Shown here: piece by piece, positions 34,777 through 43,064 of the stretch
How the letters are laid out: each line of letters opens with the position of its first letter
Numbering within the stretch: the stretch's first letter is position 1
Origin: JBCBKL01 sp038521825
GTDB lineage: Bacteria > Pseudomonadota > Alphaproteobacteria > Rhodobacterales > Rhodobacteraceae
Length of the DNA: 64,000 nt
Reading direction: 5' to 3'
NCBI GenBank assembly: GCA_038521825.1
Contig: JBCBKL010000005.1
Span: forward strand, 117,125-181,124
The notes under the pieces: model-generated
The model's database searches: none
What the model saw: the letters and a program-made list of their open reading frames with translations, nothing else
What the model was told of the DNA's origin: nothing
Position numbers and translations under genes: made by a program

Positions 34777-35601
34777 ATGACACCAGACACACTCTTTTTG
34801 CTCACCGGCAAAACCGCTCTCGTCACCGGGGGTGCAACCGGTATCGGGCGCATGGCTGCGCACGGACTAATGGCGGCTGGGGCAGATGTTCTGATCGCAT
34901 CGCGCAAGGAAGATGCCTGCCAGGCCGTGGCCAAGGAGCTGAATGCGCTTGGCCTCGCCGGGCGATGCGAGGGGTTTGGCGGCGATGTCGGCAGCGAGGA
35001 GGGGGTCGACGCGCTTGTCGCTGCGGTCAGGGAGCGAGCGGACGCGCTGCACATCCTTATGAACAATGCCGGTATCACCTGGGGCGCCCCGCTGGGGCAG
35101 TTCCCCCATCACGCTTGGGAAAAGGTGATGAACGTGAACGTGGCGGGGCTGTTTGACCTCACGCAAAAGCTGTTGCCGGTTCTAATCCAGACCGGCTCTG
35201 CCGACGATCCCGCCCGCGTGGTGAACGTGGGATCGGTGATGGGGGACGCGCCCCTTGGCGACGGTGTCTACAGCTACTCCGCCTCCAAGGCCGCCGTACT
35301 GCACCTGACTAAGATCCTCGCCAAGGAACTGGCGGGCCACAACATCACCGTCAACGCGCTGGCGCCGGGGCCCTTTGTGAGCCGCATGACCGCCTTCGCG
35401 ACCGCCGATGAAGGGATGCGCGAGAAAGTCGGGCAGGATGTTCCGCTTGGCCGCGTTGGACGAGATGAAGATATCGCTGGTTGTATGCAGTTTCTCTGCG
35501 GTCGGGGCGGCAGCTATCTGACCGGAGCGGTGCTGCCTGTTTCGGGCGGGATCCAGGTGATGTCGGGCCCGAATCTTTTCCGCGCCGCGCTGGAGGGCTG
35601 A
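34777..35601 (+). CDS. Short-chain dehydrogenase/reductase
   Basis: A 274-residue SDR. The NAD(P)-binding glycine motif is ALVTGGATGIGRMAAHGLM (TGGATGIG), NNAG occurs as ILMNNAGITWGAP, and the catalytic Tyr-xxx-Lys is in GVYSYSASKAAVLHLTK. It likely oxidises or reduces a hydroxy/keto-acyl intermediate. It is followed immediately by a second SDR gene with no gap. Confidence 0.9.
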   Translation: MTPDTLFLLTGKTALVTGGATGIGRMAAHGLMAAGADVLIASRKEDACQAVAKELNALGLAGRCEGFGGDVGSEEGVDALVAAVRERADALHILMNNAGITWGAPLGQFPHHAWEKVMNVNVAGLFDLTQKLLPVLIQTGSADDPARVVNVGSVMGDAPLGDGVYSYSASKAAVLHLTKILAKELAGHNITVNALAPGPFVSRMTAFATADEGMREKVGQDVPLGRVGRDEDIAGCMQFLCGRGGSYLTGAVLPVSGGIQVMSGPNLFRAALEG

Positions 35602-36519
35602 ATGATCCGCTTTGATGACCGCGTCGCCATCGTGACAGGGGCCGGGGCGGGCCTCGGGCGCAGTCATGCGCTGGGACTGGCCGAACGGGGGGCGAAGATC
35701 GTTGTGAACGATCTTGGGGCCAGCACCGATGGCAGCGGCCAGAATGAAGGCGCCGCAGATTCCGTCGTAGCGGAGATCGCGGCCATGGGCGGCAGCGCGA
35801 TGGCACATGGGGCCGACGTATCGGACCCCGCGCAGGTGGCTGACATGGTGACTGCCGCGATGGGGCGCTGGGGCCGCATCGACATCCTGATCAACAATGC
35901 GGGCATCCTGCGCGACAAGACCTTCGCCAAGATGGATCTCGCCGATTTCCGCAAGGTGATCGACGTGCACCTGATGGGCAGTGCCAATTGCTGCCACGCG
36001 GTCTGGCCGATCATGCGGCAGCAGGGCTATGGGCGGATCGTACTGACCGCCTCGGCCTCGGGCCTTTACGGCAATTTCGGGCAATCCAACTACGGGGCTG
36101 CGAAGGCCGCGATGGTCGGGCTGATGAACGTGCTGCACCTCGAAGGACAGCGGGACGACATCCGGGTCAACACATTGGCACCCACAGCCGCGACCCGCAT
36201 GACCGAGGACCTGATGCCTGACGAGGCTTTGGCCCTGCTCAGGCCGGAAACCATCACGCCAGGTGTTCTGTATCTCGTCGATGAGGATGGACCCAGCCGG
36301 ACGATCCTCGGCGCGGGTGCCGGGGTATTCGCCCAAACTCGGATCTATGAAACCCAGGGCCACCTGATCGAAGGCGACATAACGCCCGAAGCCGTTGCCG
36401 CGCACTGGGACAACATCATCGACCCCGCCGACCAACAGGAGCTGCAGGATGCTTTTAGCCAGACCCGCAAATTCGCAAAACGGGCAGCCGACGCCAAGGG
36501 ATTGAAACTGACATGGTAA
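35602..36519 (+). CDS. SDR, peroxisomal MFE-2-like 3-hydroxyacyl-CoA dehydrogenase domain
   Basis: A 305-residue SDR. FDDRVAIVTGAGAGLGRSHA, IVVNDLGASTDGSGQNE and YGNFGQSNYGAAKAAMVGLM are the signatures of the (3R)-hydroxyacyl-CoA dehydrogenase domain of type 2 multifunctional enzymes. The hydratase part is absent here and could be supplied by the MaoC-type gene at 29 kb. It is directly adjacent to the upstream SDR and precedes the thiolase, so it likely performs the oxidation step before thiolysis. Confidence 0.9.
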   Translation: MIRFDDRVAIVTGAGAGLGRSHALGLAERGAKIVVNDLGASTDGSGQNEGAADSVVAEIAAMGGSAMAHGADVSDPAQVADMVTAAMGRWGRIDILINNAGILRDKTFAKMDLADFRKVIDVHLMGSANCCHAVWPIMRQQGYGRIVLTASASGLYGNFGQSNYGAAKAAMVGLMNVLHLEGQRDDIRVNTLAPTAATRMTEDLMPDEALALLRPETITPGVLYLVDEDGPSRTILGAGAGVFAQTRIYETQGHLIEGDITPEAVAAHWDNIIDPADQQELQDAFSQTRKFAKRAADAKGLKLTW

Positions 36520-36601
36520 CCAGCATCCGCTTTTTCGGGCTATGACCATACCGGGGTCGTCCGAGTGGACAGGCCCTAGAAACACGTGAAAGGACCAAAT
36601 C

Positions 36602-37798
36602 ATGCGCGACGCCGTCATTGTCTCCACCGCACGCACACCCATCGGCAAAGCCTATCGCGGTGCGTTCAACGCCACGACACCACAGGCGCTTTCGGCCCAC
36701 GCAATGTCTCACGCCGTCGAACGGGCAGGACTCGACGGGGCCGAGATCGCAGACGTGGTTTGGGGCTCCGCCCTGCAGCAAGGCTATCAGGGGTCCAACA
36801 TCGCGCGGCAGGCCGCGATCCGGGCCGAACTGCCGGTGACCGTCGCGGGCATGTCGGTCGACCGGCAATGTGCATCAGGCATGATGGCCATAGCCACGGC
36901 TGCCAAACAGGTGATCCATGACGGGATGGATGTCGTTATCGGGGGTGGCGTCGAAAGCATCTCGACCGTGCAGACGCCGGAAATGCGGGTGAACGCCGAT
37001 ACCTGGCTTAAGGAACATAAACCCGAAATCTACATGACGATGCTGGAAACAGCGGAAACGGTCGGCGACCGCTACGGCATCAGCCGCGAGGTGCAGGACG
37101 AATATGCCGTCCAATCTCAGGCGCGCACCGCAGCCGGCCAGGAAAGCGGCAAGTTCGATGACGAGATCGTGCCGATCACGACGATCATGAAGTTTCAGGA
37201 CAAGGAAACCAAAGCGATCAGCGAACACGAAGTGACGCTGGAAAAGGACGAAGGCAACCGGCCCGGCACGACCTACGACGCGGTGGCGGGGCTGAAGCCG
37301 GTCTTTGGCAACGGGATCCATATCAAGGAAGGCAAGTACATCACCGCGGGCAACGCCTCGCAGCTTTCGGACGGAGCCTCTGCTTCGGTCGTTATGGAGG
37401 CGTCGCTGGCTGAGAAGAAGGGGTTGCAGCCCTTGGGCCGTTACGTTGGCGTCATGGCCGCAGGGTGCGAACCGGACGAGATGGGGATCGGGCCGGTCTT
37501 TGCCGTGCCGAAACTGCTTGAGGCACACAATCTCAAGATGGATGATATCGGGCTCTGGGAGTTGAACGAGGCCTTTGCTGTGCAGGTCCTTTACTGTCGC
37601 GACACGCTGGGCATTCCGGATGAGTTGCTCAACGTGAACGGTGGCGCGATTTCAATCGGCCACCCCTACGGTATGTCGGGTGCACGTATGGTCGGGCACG
37701 CGCTGATCGAGGGGAAACGCCGCAGCGCAAAATACGTCGTCTGCACGATGTGCGTGGGTGGCGGTATGGGGGCGGCCGGCCTCTTCGAGGTACTCTGA
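36602..37798 (+). CDS. Acetyl-CoA C-acyltransferase (thiolase)
   Basis: A 398-residue thiolase. The nucleophilic cysteine is in SVDRQCASGMMAIATAA near residue 90, the first His in ELNEAFAVQV and the C-terminal Cys/His motifs in NGGAISIGHPYGMSGARM and CTMCVGGGMGAAGLFE. It cleaves a 3-ketoacyl-CoA. The ATG follows AAAGGAC. It sits centrally in the operon between the SDR and nitronate-monooxygenase-like genes. Confidence 0.95.
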   Translation: MRDAVIVSTARTPIGKAYRGAFNATTPQALSAHAMSHAVERAGLDGAEIADVVWGSALQQGYQGSNIARQAAIRAELPVTVAGMSVDRQCASGMMAIATAAKQVIHDGMDVVIGGGVESISTVQTPEMRVNADTWLKEHKPEIYMTMLETAETVGDRYGISREVQDEYAVQSQARTAAGQESGKFDDEIVPITTIMKFQDKETKAISEHEVTLEKDEGNRPGTTYDAVAGLKPVFGNGIHIKEGKYITAGNASQLSDGASASVVMEASLAEKKGLQPLGRYVGVMAAGCEPDEMGIGPVFAVPKLLEAHNLKMDDIGLWELNEAFAVQVLYCRDTLGIPDELLNVNGGAISIGHPYGMSGARMVGHALIEGKRRSAKYVVCTMCVGGGMGAAGLFEVL

Positions 37799-37801
37799 TC
37801 C

Positions 37802-38794
37802 ATGCCGTTCGACACGCATTTGCCGCCGGCCTTGCAGGGGCTGCGCATTCCCATGGTTGCCGCCCCGCTTTTCATCATTTCGGTGCCGGAACTGGTCATC
37901 GCGCAGTGCAAAGCGGGGATCGTGGGCTCGTTTCCAGCGCTCAACGCCCGCGAAGCCGAGGGTGAGCCGCCGCTGCTCGACACCTGGCTCACGCAGATCA
38001 AGGAAGAACTGGACCGTCATAACCAGGCCAATCCCGACCGGCCCGCGGCCCCCTATGCCGTCAACCAGATTGTGCATCGGTCGAACGGCCGCCTGGAACG
38101 TGATCTTGAAATCTGCGTCAAGCATGAGGTGCCGATCTGGATCACGTCCCTTGGCGCGCGGGTCGAGGTGAACGAGGCCGCGCATTCTTGCGGCGGGATC
38201 GTGCTGCACGATATCATCAACAACACCTTTGCCCGCAAGGCGATCGAAAAGGGGGCCGACGGGCTGGTGGCGGTTGCAGCCGGCGCTGGGGGTCATGCCG
38301 GGCAGCAATCGCCCTTTGCCCTGATCCGTGAGATCCGCGAATGGTTCGACGGGCCGGTCTTGCTGTCGGGGGCCATCGCCACGGGCGAGGCTCTGCTGGC
38401 CGCACGCGCGCTTGGTGCCGATCTGGGTTACTGCGGTACCCCGTTCATCGCGACGGATGAGGCGAACGCACAAACGGATTACAAGCAGATGATCGTCGAG
38501 TCGGGGGCCGAGGATATCGTTTACTCCTCGCTCTTCACCGGCGTTTGGGGCAATTACCTCAAAGGGTCCGTGCGCAATGCCGGGATGGACCCGGACAACC
38601 TGCCGACCGCCGATTCATCGAGCATGAACTTCGCGTCCGGATCGTCAAAGCCCAAAGCTTGGAAGACAATCTGGGGATCCGGTCAGGGGATCGGTGCGGT
38701 GAAATCTGTCGGCCCGGCGTCGGCGATCGTCGACAGGATGGAGGCGGAGTACCGATCTGCAGGCCGAAAGCTGGCGGCTGAGTTCGGCGCGTGA
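37802..38794 (+). CDS. Nitronate monooxygenase/2-nitropropane dioxygenase-like FMN protein
   Basis: A 330-residue FMN-binding TIM barrel. RIPMVAAPLFIISVPELV at the start, ADGLVAVAAGAGGHAGQQSP near residue 158 (phosphate-binding and catalytic-His region) and LGADLGYCGTPFIATDEANA are family features. In acyl-CoA clusters such proteins often act as enoyl-CoA reductases or as detoxifying flavoenzymes, and a true nitronate function is not implied. It is three bases after the thiolase gene. Confidence 0.85.
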   Translation: MPFDTHLPPALQGLRIPMVAAPLFIISVPELVIAQCKAGIVGSFPALNAREAEGEPPLLDTWLTQIKEELDRHNQANPDRPAAPYAVNQIVHRSNGRLERDLEICVKHEVPIWITSLGARVEVNEAAHSCGGIVLHDIINNTFARKAIEKGADGLVAVAAGAGGHAGQQSPFALIREIREWFDGPVLLSGAIATGEALLAARALGADLGYCGTPFIATDEANAQTDYKQMIVESGAEDIVYSSLFTGVWGNYLKGSVRNAGMDPDNLPTADSSSMNFASGSSKPKAWKTIWGSGQGIGAVKSVGPASAIVDRMEAEYRSAGRKLAAEFGA

Positions 38795-38811
38795 TGGCCG
38801 GGCGATAGATC

Positions 38812-39456
38812 TTGGCTGAACTGATCGTCATCCGGCACGCGCAGGCCTCTTTCGGCAGTGCGAATTACGATGCGCTCTCGGATCTGGGGCTGCGCCAGTC
38901 GCAGGCCGTTGGCGCGGCGCTCGACGGGATGGGGTGGGTCCCTGACCGGGTGCTCTGCGGCACGCTGGACCGGCAGTCACAGACGATTGCGTATATGGGG
39001 ATCGACGATGCACCTGAAGTGCATGCGGGATTCAACGAATACGACTTCCACGATCTGCTCAACACCCGCTTTGGCGGGCAGGCGCCTGATCTGGTGATGC
39101 AGGATCGCAAAACGCACTTCCGGACTTTGCGTGACACGATCCTCGAATGGCAGCAGGGCGGTCTTTCCGATGCAGGGGAAACGTGGAACGCTTTCCATAC
39201 CCGTGTCTCGGACGCCCTGCGCTTTGCCATCGAGACCGACGCGCGACGTGTTCTGGTCGTGTCGTCCGGCGGCGTTATCGGCCAGCTTGTGGCCAGCAGC
39301 CTGCAGGCCCCGCCCGCGATGATGATGGAGCTGAACCTGCAGGTCAAAAACACCTCGATCACCCGTTTCGTCTTTTCCAGGGGGCGCGTGATGCTGCACA
39401 GCTTTAACGCGACACCCCATTTCGACCGCAACCCCGACCTGCTAAGTTACTCCTGA
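38812..39456 (+). CDS. Histidine phosphatase family protein with altered second His
   Basis: A 214-residue protein started at TTG 38812. The phosphohistidine motif is present as VIRHAQASFGSANY near residue 7. The segment that normally carries the second catalytic His reads VVSSGGVIGQL, so the usual His is Ser. Its stop overlaps the kinase gene (TGATG), suggesting a linked role, for example acting on a phosphorylated acyl intermediate or on CoA phosphate. Activity may be altered. Confidence 0.8.
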   Translation: MAELIVIRHAQASFGSANYDALSDLGLRQSQAVGAALDGMGWVPDRVLCGTLDRQSQTIAYMGIDDAPEVHAGFNEYDFHDLLNTRFGGQAPDLVMQDRKTHFRTLRDTILEWQQGGLSDAGETWNAFHTRVSDALRFAIETDARRVLVVSSGGVIGQLVASSLQAPPAMMMELNLQVKNTSITRFVFSRGRVMLHSFNATPHFDRNPDLLSYS

Positions 39457-40484
39457 TGACCGAAGACACCCAAACGCTCGACCTCGACGCCGTCGCCGCC
39501 TACCTGACCCAACATCTGGATGGGTTCGAGAGGCCGTTAGAGGCCACGAAATTCACGGTCGGCCAGTCGAACCCGACATTTCTGCTCAGGACACCCGCCA
39601 GGAACTATGTCCTGCGCCGCAAGCCACCCGGCCAGCTTTTGAAATCGGCGCATGCGGTTGACCGTGAATATAGGGTGCAAAGCGCGCTGGCAGACACGGA
39701 TGTGCCCGTCGCCCGGATGTATCTTTTGTGCGAGGATGACAGCGTCATTGGCTCGATGTTCTATGTTATGGATCACGTGCCGGGCCGCAATTTCCGCGAA
39801 CCGACGATGGAGAGCGAAGATAACACAACCCGCGCCGCCGTCATCGACGACATGAACCGGGTTCTGGCTGCGCTACACGATGTGGATATCCATGCCGTGG
39901 GGCTTTCTGATTATGGGCCAGAGGGGCATTACCTCGAACGGCAGGTCGGACGGTGGTCCAAGCAATACAAGGCGTCAGAGACAGTCGAGATTGGCGATAT
40001 GAACCGGCTGATGGATGCGCTGGTCGCCAATATACCGCCCGATGACGGGCAGCGGACGTTGGTGCATGGTGATTACCGGATCGATAACATGATCTTTGAT
40101 GCCGACAGCCCGGTTTGCCGCGCCGTTCTGGATTGGGAATTGTCGACCCTTGGCCATCCCTATGCCGATCTCGCTTCGGTCATCATGCAATGGCAATTGC
40201 CCGCGGGCGCCGAGGGGCGGGGGCTGATGGGCATCGATCGGGCCGCTATGGGTCTGCCAAGCGACGACGCGTTCATTGCGGCCTATTGCGAGCGGCGGGG
40301 ATTGCCGGGGGTGGAGCATTTCGACATCTATCTTGGCTTCAGCTTTTTCCGGATGGCCGCGATTATTCAGGGCGTGCTCAAGCGGGCGCTCGACGGCAAC
40401 GCATCGAACCCGCAGCGGGCCAAGATGCTTGGGCAATACGTGCCAGTATTTGCGCAGATGGGGCTCAGGGCGCTTAAGGCTTAA
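39456..40484 (+). CDS. Aminoglycoside-phosphotransferase-fold kinase (ACAD10/11 N-domain, LvaA-like)
   Basis: A 342-residue kinase-like protein. The nucleotide loop is FTVGQSNPTFLLRTPARNYV, the VLRRKPPGQLL lysine lies near residue 50, and the catalytic loop and metal motif are VHGDYRIDNMIFD and VLDWELSTLGHPYADLA. This is the kinase family fused to or paired with acyl-CoA dehydrogenases (ACAD10/11; LvaA in levulinate breakdown), which phosphorylates 4-hydroxyacyl-CoA. Together with two ACADs in this operon it points to such a chemistry, by inference. Confidence 0.85.
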   Translation: MTEDTQTLDLDAVAAYLTQHLDGFERPLEATKFTVGQSNPTFLLRTPARNYVLRRKPPGQLLKSAHAVDREYRVQSALADTDVPVARMYLLCEDDSVIGSMFYVMDHVPGRNFREPTMESEDNTTRAAVIDDMNRVLAALHDVDIHAVGLSDYGPEGHYLERQVGRWSKQYKASETVEIGDMNRLMDALVANIPPDDGQRTLVHGDYRIDNMIFDADSPVCRAVLDWELSTLGHPYADLASVIMQWQLPAGAEGRGLMGIDRAAMGLPSDDAFIAAYCERRGLPGVEHFDIYLGFSFFRMAAIIQGVLKRALDGNASNPQRAKMLGQYVPVFAQMGLRALKA

Positions 40485-40624
40485 GCAGGTCTGAGTCGGG
40501 TGCCGCGTTGCAGCATAAGAAAGCGCGCCTCTATTCGCAAAAAGATATTTATTTCATTGGCTTAAGGTCCATTGCTCATGTGGCGTGACGTAGGGTTCTG
40601 TCCCCGCATCGGCGGGCCTGTCGC

Positions 40625-40630
40625 TTGACA
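40625..40630 (+). promoter_or_regulatory. Possible -35 box of the liv operon
   Basis: TTGACA stands 89 bases before the binding-protein start in a 234-base gap. No convincing -10 box follows at 16-18 bases. The gap otherwise shows nothing recognisable. Confidence 0.25.
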
Positions 40631-40718
40631 TATCTGGTGGTTGTGCAAACCTGATCCCCAATCCGACCCTCAATAAAGCCAAGATCGCCCGGTCGGAGAT
40701 GTTCTAGGGAGGAACACA

Positions 40719-41960
40719 ATGCGCAAATCCATCAAGCTCGGCCTTGGGGCCGTGCTGGCATTTTCCGTCAGCGCCGGCGCCCTGCTTGCCGAGAATATCA
40801 AGATTGCCTTTATTGACCCGCTGAGCGGACCATTTGCCGGGACCGGGACGAACGGCCTGCACCAGTTCGAGTTCGCAGCCGAAACGTTGGTCAACAGCCA
40901 GGGTGGTGTGCTGGACGGCGACAATTTCGAAATCGTGGCATTCGACAACAAGATCAGCCCAAAGGAATCGCTGATCCAGCTTCAGGTCGCGATCGACCAG
41001 GGCATCCGGTACATCGCGCAGGGCAATTCCTCGGGCGTGGCGAACGCGCTGACAGATGCGATCAACAAACATAACCGGCGCAACCCCGATGATAGGGTCC
41101 TGTTCCTGAACTACTCCGCCGTTGATCCCGCGCTGACGAACGATAAGTGCAACTTCTGGCACTTCCGGTTCGACGCCAATGCCGACATCAAGATGGATGC
41201 GCTGACCGACAGCATCGTGTCGAACGACGACATCACCAAGGTCTACATCATCGGCCAGGATTATTCGTTTGGTAAAGCGGTTGCCGCGGCAGCGGTCAAA
41301 TATCTGGGCGAAAAGGGCCCCAATATCGAAATCGTCGGGAACGAGTTGCACCCGATCGGCAAGGTCAAGGATTTCACGCCCTACAGCCGCAAGATCGTGG
41401 CATCTGGCGCGGATGCGGTGATTACGGGCAACTGGGGCGCCGACATGGTGGGCCTTGGCAAGTCGATCCTCGAAAACGGGTTCGAAGGGCCGATTTACAC
41501 CTACTATGCCGCCGCTGATGGTATCACGGCAGCCTTTGGCGATGCCGGTGTAGGCAATCTGCGCCTCGTGGCCGAGGGCCAGCAGAACCCGCCTGCATCC
41601 GACCGTGCGGCCGAGTATGTGAAGGCATTCAAAGCCAAGTATCCTGATGGCAATATCAGCCAGGCCCGCATCGCCAACGTGATCGAAATGCTGGCCAAAG
41701 CTATTGATGAGGCTGGCGGCGCAACCGATGTCGTAGCGGTTGCCAACGCGCTTGAAGGGATGGAGCACGAGAGCATCTGGGGCACCAAGCTCTTTATGCG
41801 GCCACAGGATCATCAGCTGATCCAGGACGTGCACATCATGGAGCACACCAACGACGTGACCTTTGACTATGACAATTCAGGTTATGGCGTGAAGGTCGCA
41901 AAGACGGTCGCGATGGCGGCGATGGACAGCCCGACCACCTGCAAGATGCGTCGGCCCTAA
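40719..41960 (+). CDS. Branched-chain amino-acid-type ABC transporter, substrate-binding protein
   Basis: A 413-residue periplasmic binding protein. It has a signal peptide (SIKLGLGAVLAFSVSAGALLA) then IKIAFIDPLSGPFAGTGTNG and RYIAQGNSSGVANALTDAIN, the LivJ/K/Leu-binding fold. The ATG follows AGGGAGGAAC. Homologs in this family bind amino acids but also aromatic and aliphatic carboxylates. Placed after an acyl-CoA degradation operon, it may import that pathway's substrate. A strong stem-loop follows the gene. Confidence 0.9.
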   Translation: MRKSIKLGLGAVLAFSVSAGALLAENIKIAFIDPLSGPFAGTGTNGLHQFEFAAETLVNSQGGVLDGDNFEIVAFDNKISPKESLIQLQVAIDQGIRYIAQGNSSGVANALTDAINKHNRRNPDDRVLFLNYSAVDPALTNDKCNFWHFRFDANADIKMDALTDSIVSNDDITKVYIIGQDYSFGKAVAAAAVKYLGEKGPNIEIVGNELHPIGKVKDFTPYSRKIVASGADAVITGNWGADMVGLGKSILENGFEGPIYTYYAAADGITAAFGDAGVGNLRLVAEGQQNPPASDRAAEYVKAFKAKYPDGNISQARIANVIEMLAKAIDEAGGATDVVAVANALEGMEHESIWGTKLFMRPQDHQLIQDVHIMEHTNDVTFDYDNSGYGVKVAKTVAMAAMDSPTTCKMRRP

Positions 41961-41967
41961 CCGGATC

Positions 41968-41997
41968 GGCGCGGCCGACGATTGTCGCGGCCGCGCC
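41968..41997 (+). terminator. Strong stem-loop after the binding-protein gene
   Basis: GGCGCGGCCG and CGGCCGCGCC form a perfect 10-base-pair stem, followed by CTCGTTTCTTCT. It lies between the binding-protein and permease genes. Such hairpins commonly stabilise or partly terminate the abundant binding-protein mRNA. Confidence 0.65.
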
Positions 41998-42107
41998 CTC
42001 GTTTCTTCTGGCGATCACAATCCCGGGGGAGTCGCGGCAGCGACGGGGGCAGGGCCTCCAACTTGTCGGCTGACGACGCCCCCGTCGGATCCATAGCGGG
42101 ACAACCG

Positions 42108-43064
42108 ATGGAACTTATCCTCGTCAACCTGATCGACGGCCTGGTAACGGGTCTGCTGCTCTTTATGCTTTCGGCAGGCCTCACACTCATCTTCTCGATG
42201 ATGGGCGTGCTCAATTTCGCCCATGCCAGCTTTTACATGCTGGGGGCCTATTTCGCCTATCAGATCAGCCTCTATGTCGGCTTCTGGATGGGATTGCTGA
42301 TTGCGCCGCTGGTTGTCGGCGTTATGGGGGCCGGGGTCGAACGATACGGGCTCAGGCGGGTTCACCAATACGGCCATGTGCCCGAGCTGATCTTTACCTT
42401 CGGGCTCGCCCTGCTGATCGAGGAACTGGTGCAGTTCATCTGGGGCAAGAACCAGATGCCCTATTCGGTTCCGGACGTCTTGCAATTCACCGCGTTCTCC
42501 ATCGCGGGCAACTCCATCCCAGCGTACAAGATCTTTATGATCTTTATCTCCATCGCGATCTTCATCGGCCTTCTTTACGTGCTGACCAAGACGCGGGTGG
42601 GGATGATCATCCAGGCGGCACTCAGCTATCCTAAGACGGTCGAGGCTTTGGGCCATAACGTGCCTCTGATCTTCATGGGGGTGTTCGGCGTCGGAACAGC
42701 CCTTGCCGGTGTGGCCGGGGTCATTGCCGGGCCGGTTCTGGGGACCTTTCCGGGCATGGCCTTCGTTCTGGGCTCCATCGTTTTCGTGACCATCGTGATC
42801 GGGGGGCTCGGGTCGCTCTGGGGTGCTCTTGTCGCGTCGCTTCTGATTGGGTGGCTCACGACCTTTTCCAAGTCGTACAACCTCCGGATGGAGGATTTCC
42901 TGACATGGATCGGCTTTTCCAAGCCCGAACCGATCTGGGACAGTGCCTGGCGCGATCTCTGGACGATCACCTCGCCGCAGATCGCCGATATCCTGCCCTA
43001 TATCCTGATGGTGCTGATTCTGATCTTCCGCCCCTATGGCCTTCTTGGAAAGCGTGAAGCATGA
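42108..43064 (+). CDS. Branched-chain-type ABC transporter permease (LivH)
   Basis: A 318-residue membrane protein starting MELILVNLIDGLVTGLLL, with about eight hydrophobic helices. SAGLTLIFSMMGVLNFAHAS and MLGAYFAYQ near residue 20-50 are diagnostic for LivH, as is the VIGGLGSLWGALVAS coupling region. The start at 42108 is chosen from the family N-terminus; the frame is open upstream. It overlaps livM by four bases. Confidence 0.93.
   Translation: MELILVNLIDGLVTGLLLFMLSAGLTLIFSMMGVLNFAHASFYMLGAYFAYQISLYVGFWMGLLIAPLVVGVMGAGVERYGLRRVHQYGHVPELIFTFGLALLIEELVQFIWGKNQMPYSVPDVLQFTAFSIAGNSIPAYKIFMIFISIAIFIGLLYVLTKTRVGMIIQAALSYPKTVEALGHNVPLIFMGVFGVGTALAGVAGVIAGPVLGTFPGMAFVLGSIVFVTIVIGGLGSLWGALVASLLIGWLTTFSKSYNLRMEDFLTWIGFSKPEPIWDSAWRDLWTITSPQIADILPYILMVLILIFRPYGLLGKREA

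Noticed and set aside
35182..36648. 488-codon minus-strand open frame opposite the two SDR genes
   Set aside because: Both SDR genes on the other strand have complete motifs and good starts; the antisense frame has none.
37802..38794. True nitronate-detoxification role for the FMN protein
   Set aside because: Family membership alone does not show it, and the acyl-CoA gene context argues for another reaction.
41982..42108. Longer N-terminus for the LivH permease
   Set aside because: The extra 42 residues are polar, unlike LivH proteins, and overlap the end of the stem-loop; the ATG at 42108 fits the family.
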